NCBI RefSeq assembly: GCF_001298465.1 | Contig: NZ_CP012541.1 | Location: 496,001-560,000, forward strand | Reading direction: 5' to 3' | Origin: Campylobacter concisus | GTDB taxonomy: Bacteria > Campylobacterota > Campylobacteria > Campylobacterales > Campylobacteraceae | DNA length: 64,000 nt | Shown: piece by piece, positions 56,750 to 64,000 of the stretch | Layout: each line of letters starts with the position of its first letter | Position numbering within the stretch: position 1 is the first letter of the stretch | Notes under the pieces: generated by a model | Databases searched by the model: none | What the model saw: only the letters and a program-made list of their open reading frames with translations | Told to the model about the DNA's origin: nothing | Position numbers and translations under genes: made by a program

Positions 56750-57201
56750 AAGTAAGTATTAACATATTGCCTATGTAGGGATTGTTTGTTCTTAATATTT
56801 TGATAAATGATATTAAGCTCTAAGACTATACGATGGAATTAGAAGCTGTTATTTTTTATTAAGTTAAAGTAAATTTTGGTTTATAGGGAAATTTACTTTT
56901 GTTTTTTTATTTGGTATTTTAGCGCAAATTTTAAAAATTGAGATTTTGTTGGTTTTTATATAGCATAAATAAAGATTAAAGTAGAGATTGTTTTTTGAGC
57001 AAGAAATAAAAATCAAAAAGAAGAGTATTTTTGTGCGGGATTAAGATTATTTAATAAAACAAGCGTCGCTATAATATAGCCGTATTAGTTTTCGCAGTCG
57101 TATTAACCCCTCGATTTAGTTGCGTTTTGAATATGCCCATGTTATAAGAGCCTTATTTTTCCAAATCCTAACTATCGTATCCGCAAGAATCCCGTCTTGA
57201 G
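56750..57201. other. Gene-free stretch before the HsdR remnant
   Basis: AT-rich sequence with no supported gene. From about 57060 the base composition rises and short frames resemble scrambled coding sequence leading into the HsdR remnant, which may be decayed hsdR, but I cannot align it by eye. Confidence 0.4.
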
Positions 57202-58449
57202 AATCGACAAAGCTTAATAATTTACGGCGAAGAGATAGATTTGCTTATCGTCGTGGATAAGCTTTTAACGGGCTTTGACGCGCCAAGAGCAAGCACACTT
57301 TATATAGATAAACAGCTAAAAGAGCATAATCTGCTTCAAGCAATAGCTAGAGTAAATAGGCTTTATGACGGAAAAGATTATGGCTATATTATTGATTATA
57401 GAGGGCTTTTGGGCGAGCTTGATCAGGCGCTTACTAGCTATGCTTCGCTAAGTGGCTTTGACCCAGAGGATATAACTGGAGCCGTGATAGACGTAAGAAG
57501 CGAGATAATAAAGGCAAAGACTTACTATACTCATCTGGACGATCTTTTTAGCGGCGTGAAATTTAAAGACGATCTAGAATGCTACGTGGCGGTTTTAGAG
57601 GACGTGCAAAAACGAGACGACTTTAAAGAGTGGCTATCGCAGTTTGCTAGGGCATTTAAACTAGCGCTTTCAAGTGAGAAAATTTATGACATATTAAGTG
57701 AAGAGGAGATCAAAGCTTATAAGCAGAGGGTTAAATTTTATAACGAGCTAAGAAAGGCTGTGCAACTAAGGTATCACGAGGCTTGTGACTTTGGCAAATA
57801 CGAAGCGCAGATGCAAAAGCTGCTCGATACTTACGTAAATGCACAAGGGGTCAATGAGCTTACGAGGCTTGTAAATATCTTTGAGACAGAATTTGACGAT
57901 GAGGTGCAAAGGATAGAGGGCAAAAACGCAAAGGCTGATACGATCATTAGCGCCGTAAGCGCGGTGGTAAAAGAGAAAATGGACTCAAATCCAGCGTTTT
58001 ATAAATCAATAGCGCAGCAGATACAAGATATCATCGACGAATACAAGGCAAAAAGGCTAAGCGAGGAAGAAAAGCTTGCCAAAGCAAAACTGCTAAAAGA
58101 CCTCATAACTGGCGCTTTAAAGTCAAATGAAGATAAGTATCCAAAAGAATTTAATGGTAAGAAAATTTTATTTGCTATTTATGACAATTTGCTTGACATT
58201 TTGGCAGATGTGGAGCTTGTGGATGTTGAGGTGGTCGCTAGAAATTTGAGCGAGAAATTTTATGAAATTTACGAAGATGCCTCAAAAAAACCAGAATGGC
58301 ACAAAAATAAAGACGTAGAAAATGAGATAACAAGCGCTATGGAGGACGCTCTTTGGGAGGTAGAGGACGAATACGGCGTTTCTATCGATGAGAAGGAGAA
58401 AATTTACCAAACTATCCGTGGAATAGAGATAAGCTTTTATGTTAAATGA
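57202..58449 (+). pseudogene. hsdR: Type I restriction enzyme HsdR, C-terminal half only
   Basis: About 415 codons remain. It opens in IYGEEIDLLIVVDKLLTGFDAPRAS and continues with LLQAIARVNRLYDGKDYGYIIDYRG, the last helicase motifs (V and VI) of the HsdR motor, then the long helical C-terminal domain that binds the methylase core. The N-terminal nuclease domain, Walker A and DEAD-type motifs are gone, so it cannot cut DNA. The frame ends normally in TAA-type context and overlaps the peptidase gene by 11 bases. HsdM and HsdS remnants lie 16 kb upstream on the same strand. Confidence 0.85.
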
Positions 58450-59098
58450 GGTGAAAATCATCAAAAAAGAGGTGAAAAATATCACCTTAAAAGTTAGACC
58501 AAATGGCGAAGCGATCCTAACTGCGCCAAAAGCCGCAAGCGATGAGCATATAAAATTTATCATAAAAAAAAGAGCTAAATGGATAGCACAAAAGCGTGCG
58601 TTTTTTGCCTCATTTAAGACGCCCAAAAAAGAATACGTAAGCGGCGAGGACTTTAAATATCTTGGACGAAGTTATCGGCTAAAAGTGGTGCAGTCTAAAG
58701 AGGAGCGCGTAAAGTTACAAAGAGGCTATCTTGAGCTATTTGTAAAAGATAAAGGCGATATAAAACGAAAAGAAAATTTGATTTATGAGTGGTATCATGA
58801 AAAGGCGAGGTTATACTTTTTTAATATCTTGCAAGAATTTAACAAGATAGTAAAACAAGATATCAAAAGCGTAAAAATAAGGCAGATGAAAACGAGATGG
58901 GGGAGTTGCAATCCTTATAAATCATATATAAATTTAAACATAGAGCTTATCAAAAAGCCAAGAGTGTGTATCGAGTATGTCGTATTTCACGAGCTTGCTC
59001 ACCTGCTGTATCCAAATCACTCAAAGAAATTTTATGACTATCTGACGCTTTATATGCCTGACTGGCAAAAACGCAAGGAAATTTTAGAGAGAGTTTAG
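58439..59098 (+). CDS. YgjP-like metallopeptidase
   Basis: A 219-residue protein of the YgjP/SprT-like zinc peptidase group. The zinc site HELAHLLYPNHSKKF (HExxH with a third His) lies near residues 182-196, preceded by MKTRWGSCNPYKSYINLN, a strand characteristic of the family. Such genes often follow hsdR in type I R-M loci, and here it overlaps hsdR by 11 bases. The protein appears intact, unlike its neighbour. Its role in R-M is unknown. Confidence 0.88.
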   Translation: MLNEVKIIKKEVKNITLKVRPNGEAILTAPKAASDEHIKFIIKKRAKWIAQKRAFFASFKTPKKEYVSGEDFKYLGRSYRLKVVQSKEERVKLQRGYLELFVKDKGDIKRKENLIYEWYHEKARLYFFNILQEFNKIVKQDIKSVKIRQMKTRWGSCNPYKSYINLNIELIKKPRVCIEYVVFHELAHLLYPNHSKKFYDYLTLYMPDWQKRKEILERV

Positions 59099-59209
59099 AA
59101 AATTTGGCTTAAATTTTGGACTATTAAACATTTTTGTATTTTAAAAGTATTTTAAAATCTAAGGAAAAGTGATGAAAAATTTTTAATTTTTTAGTGTTGA
59201 TAAAGTAGG

Positions 59210-59286
59210 TGGTGGGTTCACCAGGACTCGAACCTGGGACCATCCGGTTATGAGCCGGATGCTCTAACCAACTGAGCTATGAACCC
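59210..59286 (-). tRNA. tRNA-Met (CAT)
   Basis: Read on the minus strand: acceptor GGGTTCA pairing with TGAACCC, D-loop AGCTCAGTTGGTTAGAGC, anticodon CAT in CTCATAA, T-loop GGTTCGAGTCC and an encoded CCA. The acceptor ends in a normal first pair, so it is not an initiator. An elongator Met tRNA is most likely; a lysidine-modified Ile2 tRNA cannot be excluded by eye. Confidence 0.9.
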
Positions 59287-59384
59287 ACAGTTGAAAGAAA
59301 ATCGTATTATACAAGAAAAAGCTTATCTAAATATAAAAAATAGCCTTTTTATGTGGAGTATAAAACGAACAAATTTAAAAAGAA

Positions 59385-59403
59385 AAGCCCTAAAATAGGG
59401 CTT
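59385..59403 (-). terminator. ppa terminator
   Basis: AAGCCCTA (59385-59392) and TAGGGCTT (59396-59403) form an 8-base stem, with a T-rich stretch following on the minus strand. It lies 5 bases after the ppa stop. Confidence 0.85.
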
Positions 59404-59408
59404 ATAAA

Positions 59409-59927
59409 TTATTTATAATTTTTTATCGCAGCGTCTAAAATCTCTTTTGCAGTATTTGCATCTTTAAATTCTTTCACCTTAACCCATTTGTTTGGCTCAA
59501 GAATTTTATAAGTTTCAAAGAAATTTTTGATCTTATTTAGCGTTGCAACTGGTAAGTCTTCGTAGCTTTTTATCGCATCATATCTTGGATCGATCTTTGT
59601 AACTGGAACAGCCAAAAGCTTCTCGTCCATGCCTGCTTCATCTTCCATCACCAAAACACCTATTAAGCGGCAAGGAATGACGCTACCAGCTTGGAGTGGA
59701 TACTCGTTTAGCACTAAAATATCAGCTGGATCGCCATCGGCTGCAAGTGTATTTGGCACAAAGCCGTAGTTTGCTGGATAAAACATCGCTGAGTAGAGCA
59801 CACGATCAACTACAACCGCACCGCTATCTTTGTCGATCTCGTATTTGATATTTGAGCCATAAGGTATTTCGATTACGGCATTGATTTTGTCTGGGTTTGA
59901 ACCAGCTTTGATCTTTGAAACGTCCAT
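59409..59927 (-). CDS. ppa: Inorganic pyrophosphatase (family I)
   Basis: A 172-residue soluble enzyme that hydrolyses pyrophosphate and drives biosynthesis. The signature DGDPADILVL carries the metal-binding acids, with NAVIEIPYGSNIKYEIDK at the start and KDANTAKEILDAAIKNY at the end. It follows the small OB-fold protein gene on the minus strand. Confidence 0.96.
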   Translation of the reverse strand: MDVSKIKAGSNPDKINAVIEIPYGSNIKYEIDKDSGAVVVDRVLYSAMFYPANYGFVPNTLAADGDPADILVLNEYPLQAGSVIPCRLIGVLVMEDEAGMDEKLLAVPVTKIDPRYDAIKSYEDLPVATLNKIKNFFETYKILEPNKWVKVKEFKDANTAKEILDAAIKNYK

Positions 59928-59997
59928 ATATTCGTCCTTTTTATTAGAAATTTTCGTGATTTTAGTATTTTTTGCATTAAATACGCGTAAAATTTAA

Positions 59998-60333
59998 CTA
60001 CTTTATAACCTCTACGCTATCGACATCGATCTCTGTTTTCATAAGGTCTTTATCCACCTCGCCTCTTATTCTCAAAAGCGTATCTTCGTTGGCTGTTATG
60101 TTGCCCCATTTTTTGTTATCGATCTCAATAATAATGACATCGCCATTTTTATCAATAAATTCATATTTGTCTGATTTTATATGTGATTTTATTTTGCCCT
60201 CAAGTACGACTTTAGCGTCGTCTTTCAGTTTCAAAGCCTCTTTTACGCTTATCGTTTCGCTTAAGTGCTTTGATGTGAAGCCTCCAGCCATTGCGATGCT
60301 AGCAGCTAGTGAAGCGATTATAATTTTTTTCAT
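59998..60333 (-). CDS. Periplasmic OB-fold protein (YgiW/YdeI-type)
   Basis: A 111-residue protein with a signal peptide (about residues 1-17, KKIIIASLAASIAMAGG) and one bacterial OB-fold (BOF) domain: VVLEGKIKSHIKSDKYEF, IIEIDNKKWGNI and LRIRGEVDKD. Family members are linked to stress tolerance and ligand binding; the ligand is unknown. It lies between adk and ppa on the minus strand. Confidence 0.88.
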   Translation of the reverse strand: MKKIIIASLAASIAMAGGFTSKHLSETISVKEALKLKDDAKVVLEGKIKSHIKSDKYEFIDKNGDVIIIEIDNKKWGNITANEDTLLRIRGEVDKDLMKTEIDVDSVEVIK

Positions 60334-60410
60334 TTTTATCCTTTTGGAATTTATTGTAAAAATTTAAAAAGATATTACATTTTTGATGTTAATGAAAAGT
60401 AAGTTTTAAA

Positions 60411-60434
60411 ACCTTGCACCTTTTGATGCAAGGT
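60411..60434 (-). terminator. adk terminator
   Basis: ACCTTGCA (60411-60418) pairs with TGCAAGGT (60427-60434). On the minus strand a T/A-rich stretch follows. It is located 8 bases after the adk stop. Confidence 0.75.
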
Positions 60435-60442
60435 CTGTAAAT

Positions 60443-61012
60443 TTATAAAAGTTTAGCTAGTAAATTTTTGATATCAGCTACGATCTCGTCGATGCCACGC
60501 TCACCGTTTACTACGTGAAGCAGCTCTTTTTTGCTATAAAATTCACGGATAGAAACAATCGGATCAAGATATACTTTCATTCGGTTGTTAAATACTTCGT
60601 TGTTGTCATCAGCACCTCTTGCACGGCCGAGCACCCTTGCCCTTGCCACATCTTCGCTAACATCTACTTCGATGACGCCTTTTAGAGAAATTTCTTTTTG
60701 TTCGCTTAATACTTTGTCAAGCTCTGTCATTTGCTCAACGCTTCTTGGGTATCCGTCTATTATGATGTTTGATTTTTCTGAGCCTTTAATGGCTGATACG
60801 ATCGCATTTACGACAACGTCAAGCGGAACCAAATTTCCTTTTGAGATAAAGCCATCTATTAGCTTACCAAGCTCGCTACCGCTAGCAACCTCAGCTCTTA
60901 AAAGATCGCCAGTTGAGAAGTGTGCAAATTTTTCATCTTGCTGCGCGATAAGTGATGCGTCTGTTGTTTTTCCGCTACCTGGAGCGCCTATGATTAAAAA
61001 TAAATTCTTCAT
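60443..61012 (-). CDS. adk: Adenylate kinase (short form)
   Basis: A 189-residue enzyme that interconverts AMP, ADP and ATP. The P-loop [12 protein letters not shown] lies at residues about 8-19, followed by [20 protein letters not shown] and the [16 protein letters not shown] segment. It is the short form with a small lid and no zinc-binding Cys. It follows aspS on the minus strand. Confidence 0.95.
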   Translation of the reverse strand: MKNLFLIIGAPGSGKTTDASLIAQQDEKFAHFSTGDLLRAEVASGSELGKLIDGFISKGNLVPLDVVVNAIVSAIKGSEKSNIIIDGYPRSVEQMTELDKVLSEQKEISLKGVIEVDVSEDVARARVLGRARGADDNNEVFNNRMKVYLDPIVSIREFYSKKELLHVVNGERGIDEIVADIKNLLAKLL

Positions 61013-61156
61013 TCTTTCCCTTTTTTGTATTTTTTGAGTGTCTTTGAATGAGTTTGAAAATTTCTACGCAACATCCAAAATCATCTCAAAAATTTAATCT
61101 TTAAATAAAATAACTCAAATTTAGACATCTAAAAGTCTAAATTTATTGCAAAAATT

Positions 61157-62914
61157 TTAATTCTTTTGCTCTTTTTCTCTTATCCTTAGTCCTAGCTCCC
61201 TAAGCTGTTCGTTACTAGCGTGGCTTGGTGCCTTTGTTAGTGGGCACTGAGCACGTTGTGTTTTAGGGAAGGCTATGACGTCACGGATCGAGCTTGCTTT
61301 ATTTACAAGCATGTTTAGCCTGTCAAATCCGATCGCGATACCACCATGTGGAGGCGCGCCAAACGTCAAGGCATCAAGCAAGAAGCCAAATTTCTCACGT
61401 TGCTCTTCCTCATCTATGCCAAGGAGCTTAAATACCTTTTGCTGGATGTCATTTTTATGAATTCTTATACTTCCGCCGCCAAGCTCAAAGCCGTTTAGTA
61501 CGACGTCGTGAGCGATAGAGAGGATATCCTCAAGATCAGGCTCGTCTATATTTTTTGGCATTGTGAATGGATGGTGCATCGCTGAGTAGCTGCCATCATC
61601 ATTTTGCTCAAACATTGGGAAGTCAAGCACCCATAAAAACTCAAGTTTGTCTTGATCGATGATATTCATTTGCTCGGCTAGAAAAATTCTAAATCTTCCC
61701 ATATAATCAAGTACTACTTTTTTCTTACCAGCGCCAAAGAATACAACATCACCGACTTTTAGTTCACATCTTGAGACGATCTCGTCAAGATCGCTTTGCT
61801 CGAAAAATTTACAAAGTGGGCCTTTTAGTCCTTCTTCTTTCATTTGGAAGTAGCCAAGACCTTGTGCACCAAATTTACGTACAAATTCTTCAAATCTATT
61901 CATCTCACGCTTACTAAAGATGTTGTCGCCATTTGGTACTTTTAGCGCTTTGATTCGGTTTTTCTTCTTATCTTTTGCAATAGAACTAAAAATTTCATTA
62001 CTTGAGCGTTCAAAAATATCGATAACATCGATCATTTTTAGATCGTATCTAAGATCAGGCTTGTCTGAGCCGTAAGTCTCAGTGGCCTCTTTGTAGCTCA
62101 TGCGTCTAAATGGCGTTTTGATGTCGTGTCCGCAGGCTTTAAAGATATCTTTTAGCATCGTCTCAGCCATATTTATGATATCTTCTTGCTCGACAAAGCT
62201 CATTTCGATATCTATTTGAGTAAATTCTGGTTGGCGATCAGCCCTTAAGTCTTCGTCGCGGAAGCATTTTGCGATTTGGAAATATTTATCAAAGCCAGAA
62301 CACATCAAAAGCTGTTTAAATAGCTGTGGGCTTTGTGGGAGTGCATAGAACTGGCCCGGATATACGCGACTTGGCACTAGGTAGTCTCTCGCACCTTCTG
62401 GAGTTGCGCGTGTTAAAACCGGAGTTTCAAACTCGATAAAGCCCATTTTATCTAGGCTGTTTCTAGCTGCGATCGCCGCACGAGAACGCATTTTAAATAT
62501 ATTTTGCAAGCGTTCACTTCTAAGGTCTAAAAAGCGGTATTTTAGCCTAATGTCCTCATTTACGCTCTCATCGCCTATCATAAATGGTAGCGGCTCGCTT
62601 GGATTTTCGATGATTAGCTCACTTACTATTACTTCTATCTCGCCAGTTTTTAGCTTTGGATTGGTTAGCCCTTCGCCTCTAGCTCTTACTTTTCCTTTTG
62701 CTTTTAAGACATATTCATCTCTTACTTTTGCAGCCACGTCATGTGCTTCTTTGCTATCAGCCGGATCGCAAACTAACTGTATAAGCCCACTAACGTCTCT
62801 TAAGTCGATGAAAACAACGCCGCCGTGGTCTCTATATGTGTTTGCCCAGCCACAAAGTATTACTTCTTTACCGATATCAGCTTTGCTAAGATCGGTGCAA
62901 TAATGACTTCGCAT
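61157..62914 (-). CDS. aspS: Aspartyl-tRNA synthetase
   Basis: A 585-residue class II synthetase of the bacterial type: an N-terminal OB anticodon domain ([22 protein letters not shown]), the catalytic core with [25 protein letters not shown] and [11 protein letters not shown], an inserted GAD domain, and motif 3 [10 protein letters not shown]. In organisms with GatCAB it is usually non-discriminating and also makes Asp-tRNA-Asn; whether that applies here cannot be read from the gene alone. Confidence 0.96.
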   Translation of the reverse strand: MRSHYCTDLSKADIGKEVILCGWANTYRDHGGVVFIDLRDVSGLIQLVCDPADSKEAHDVAAKVRDEYVLKAKGKVRARGEGLTNPKLKTGEIEVIVSELIIENPSEPLPFMIGDESVNEDIRLKYRFLDLRSERLQNIFKMRSRAAIAARNSLDKMGFIEFETPVLTRATPEGARDYLVPSRVYPGQFYALPQSPQLFKQLLMCSGFDKYFQIAKCFRDEDLRADRQPEFTQIDIEMSFVEQEDIINMAETMLKDIFKACGHDIKTPFRRMSYKEATETYGSDKPDLRYDLKMIDVIDIFERSSNEIFSSIAKDKKKNRIKALKVPNGDNIFSKREMNRFEEFVRKFGAQGLGYFQMKEEGLKGPLCKFFEQSDLDEIVSRCELKVGDVVFFGAGKKKVVLDYMGRFRIFLAEQMNIIDQDKLEFLWVLDFPMFEQNDDGSYSAMHHPFTMPKNIDEPDLEDILSIAHDVVLNGFELGGGSIRIHKNDIQQKVFKLLGIDEEEQREKFGFLLDALTFGAPPHGGIAIGFDRLNMLVNKASSIRDVIAFPKTQRAQCPLTKAPSHASNEQLRELGLRIREKEQKN

Positions 62915-63006
62915 AAAATGCTCCTTTGCAATGTTTTTTAGGCAATTATAGTCGCTTTTTTCTTTTGAAAAGCTTTGTTAAAATAAAATATGTTACAATC
63001 ATTTAC

Positions 63007-63882
63007 ATGAAAAATGAACAAAAATCTAATACTTTTTGCACAAAAAAAGTAGGACTTATTGCTAAAGATTATCCATTATTTAGGCAAGATTTAGAAAAAT
63101 TAGAAAAAATTTTAAAAAAGTATAACGCAGAAATTTTGCTTGAAAAAAATTGTGCTAAGCGCATAGAAAAAAGTGGTTTTGAGCTTATAAAATTGGCCAA
63201 AGAGTGTGAATTTCTGATCACTCTTGGCGGAGATGGCACGATCATTTCAACTTGTAGAAAGCTAGCCCACATCTCGCCACTTGTCCTTGGCATACACGCT
63301 GGTAGACTCGGATTTCTAACTGACATAATGATTAATGAGAGTGAGAAATTTTTTAAAGACTTTTTTGATGGTAAATTTGAGGTAGAAATGCCTTTTATGC
63401 TCGATGTCACGCTTCACAAAAATGATGGCAAAACTGAGCAAAAAATAGCATTTAACGATGCAGTCATCGTTAGTAAAAATGGCGGTTCGATGACACATAT
63501 CGAGGCACTTTTAAATGAAAAATATTTTAACTCATATTTTGGAGACGGCGTTATAGTGGCGACACCTGCTGGAACAACGGCATATAACATGAGCGCAAAT
63601 GGCCCTATTATCTATCCATTAAGCGAGGTTTTTACAGTAACTCCTATCTGCTCGCACTCACTCACGCAACGTCCAGTTGTGCTTACCAAAAATCACACGG
63701 TTAAATTTAGAACAAAAAGCGACGCCATTTTAGTAATAGACGGCCAGGACCGCTTCGATATGAGTAAAATTTCAGCCGTTAGCATGAGCCTTAGCGATAA
63801 AAAAGCGAGGCTGATACGCCATATTGGTAGGGATTATTTTCAAATTTTAAAAGAGAAACTTCACTGGGGTTATAATGATTGA
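63007..63882 (+). CDS. nadK: NAD kinase
   Basis: A 291-residue enzyme that phosphorylates NAD to NADP. The GGDGT motif in [11 protein letters not shown] and the downstream [21 protein letters not shown] segment define the family; the second part binds the nicotinamide dinucleotide. The start at 63007 gives a normal length; a longer frame to 62926 would include the hydrophobic, AT-rich promoter region shared with aspS. It overlaps recN by 8 bases. Confidence 0.94.
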   Translation: MKNEQKSNTFCTKKVGLIAKDYPLFRQDLEKLEKILKKYNAEILLEKNCAKRIEKSGFELIKLAKECEFLITLGGDGTIISTCRKLAHISPLVLGIHAGRLGFLTDIMINESEKFFKDFFDGKFEVEMPFMLDVTLHKNDGKTEQKIAFNDAVIVSKNGGSMTHIEALLNEKYFNSYFGDGVIVATPAGTTAYNMSANGPIIYPLSEVFTVTPICSHSLTQRPVVLTKNHTVKFRTKSDAILVIDGQDRFDMSKISAVSMSLSDKKARLIRHIGRDYFQILKEKLHWGYND

Positions 63883-64000
63883 TCGAATTTTGATTAAAGA
63901 TTATCTAAATTTTAAAAATGTCGAGCTAAATTTCAAAGAGGGTCTCAGCGTATTTACGGGCGTTAGTGGTGCAGGCAAGTCCGTGCTAATGAGCGCGATC
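63875..64000 (+). CDS. recN: DNA repair protein RecN, N-terminal part
   Basis: The gene runs off the window. The visible 42 residues begin [18 protein letters not shown] and contain the SMC-like Walker [15 protein letters not shown]. RecN is a double-strand-break repair ATPase. The start overlaps the nadK stop by 8 bases; nadK-recN is a common bacterial pair. Confidence 0.88.
   Translation, partial: MIDRILIKDYLNFKNVELNFKEGLSVFTGVSGAGKSVLMSAI

Noticed and set aside
56540-56755. A 71-codon reading frame across the hairpin array
   Set aside because: It runs through a perfect terminator-like stem and other inverted repeats, has no ribosome site and no protein-like pattern.

Overview
The window is a chromosomal segment of an epsilonproteobacterium (Campylobacterota), most likely Campylobacter and closest in style to C. 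concisus. The reasons are an AT-rich backbone full of AAATTT words, and Campylobacter-type gene orders: pycB-pckA; pheS-pheT-aroA-ispH-rpsA-(membrane protein)-serA; sppA-aminofutalosine deaminase-aroQ; folK-flhF-flhG-(membrane protein)-fliA-fliM-fliY. The species call is inference; the genus-level call is well supported by this synteny.

Layout. 1-7.2 kb: end of a TRAP transporter, gluconeogenic pycB and pckA, then a minus-strand yebC-cyclophilin-symporter operon. 7.3-10.8 kb: a copper-export operon (acetyltransferase, HMA chaperone, CopA, a TorD-like helical protein). 11-24.3 kb: argH, a soluble CZB chemoreceptor, a HIT protein, then the pheS...serA-efp housekeeping run. 24.6 kb: a small selenoprotein of the SelW/Rdx family, easily missed because of its in-frame UGA. 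25-37.9 kb: DJ-1, an RRM protein, a GluQ-RS-like enzyme, sppA, aminofutalosine deaminase, aroQ, pepQ, folK and the flagellar regulator/switch cluster, then mnmA. 38.0-41.6 kb: tRNA-Asn followed by a decayed mobile region (AlpA-like regulator, broken relaxase, IS1595-family element, type I restriction-modification remnants).

41.8-56.3 kb is the most interesting part. It is a selenium- and tungsten-dependent formate metabolism block, visibly richer in GC-rich codons than its flanks. It holds a cytoplasmic selenocysteine formate dehydrogenase (fdhF), a periplasmic selenocysteine formate dehydrogenase with its Fe-S subunit, a 58-residue Tat protein and a TorD chaperone, the tungstate importer tupABC, a cysteine desulfurase-like enzyme, a ModE-type regulator with a duplicated Cys domain, and fdhD. 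One 17-bp palindrome, TATGC-N7-GCATA, lies upstream of the fdh operon, between tupA and tupB, and upstream of fdhD-modE. This points to a single metal-responsive regulon controlled by the ModE-like protein. An AT-rich orphan PD-(D/E)XK-type nuclease gene sits inside the block.

57.2-64 kb: the C-terminal half of a type I HsdR plus a YgjP-like peptidase, then tRNA-Met, ppa, an OB-fold periplasmic protein, adk, aspS, nadK and the start of recN. HsdM/HsdS remnants on one side of the formate block and HsdR on the other suggest that the block entered, or replaced part of, an older restriction-modification locus.
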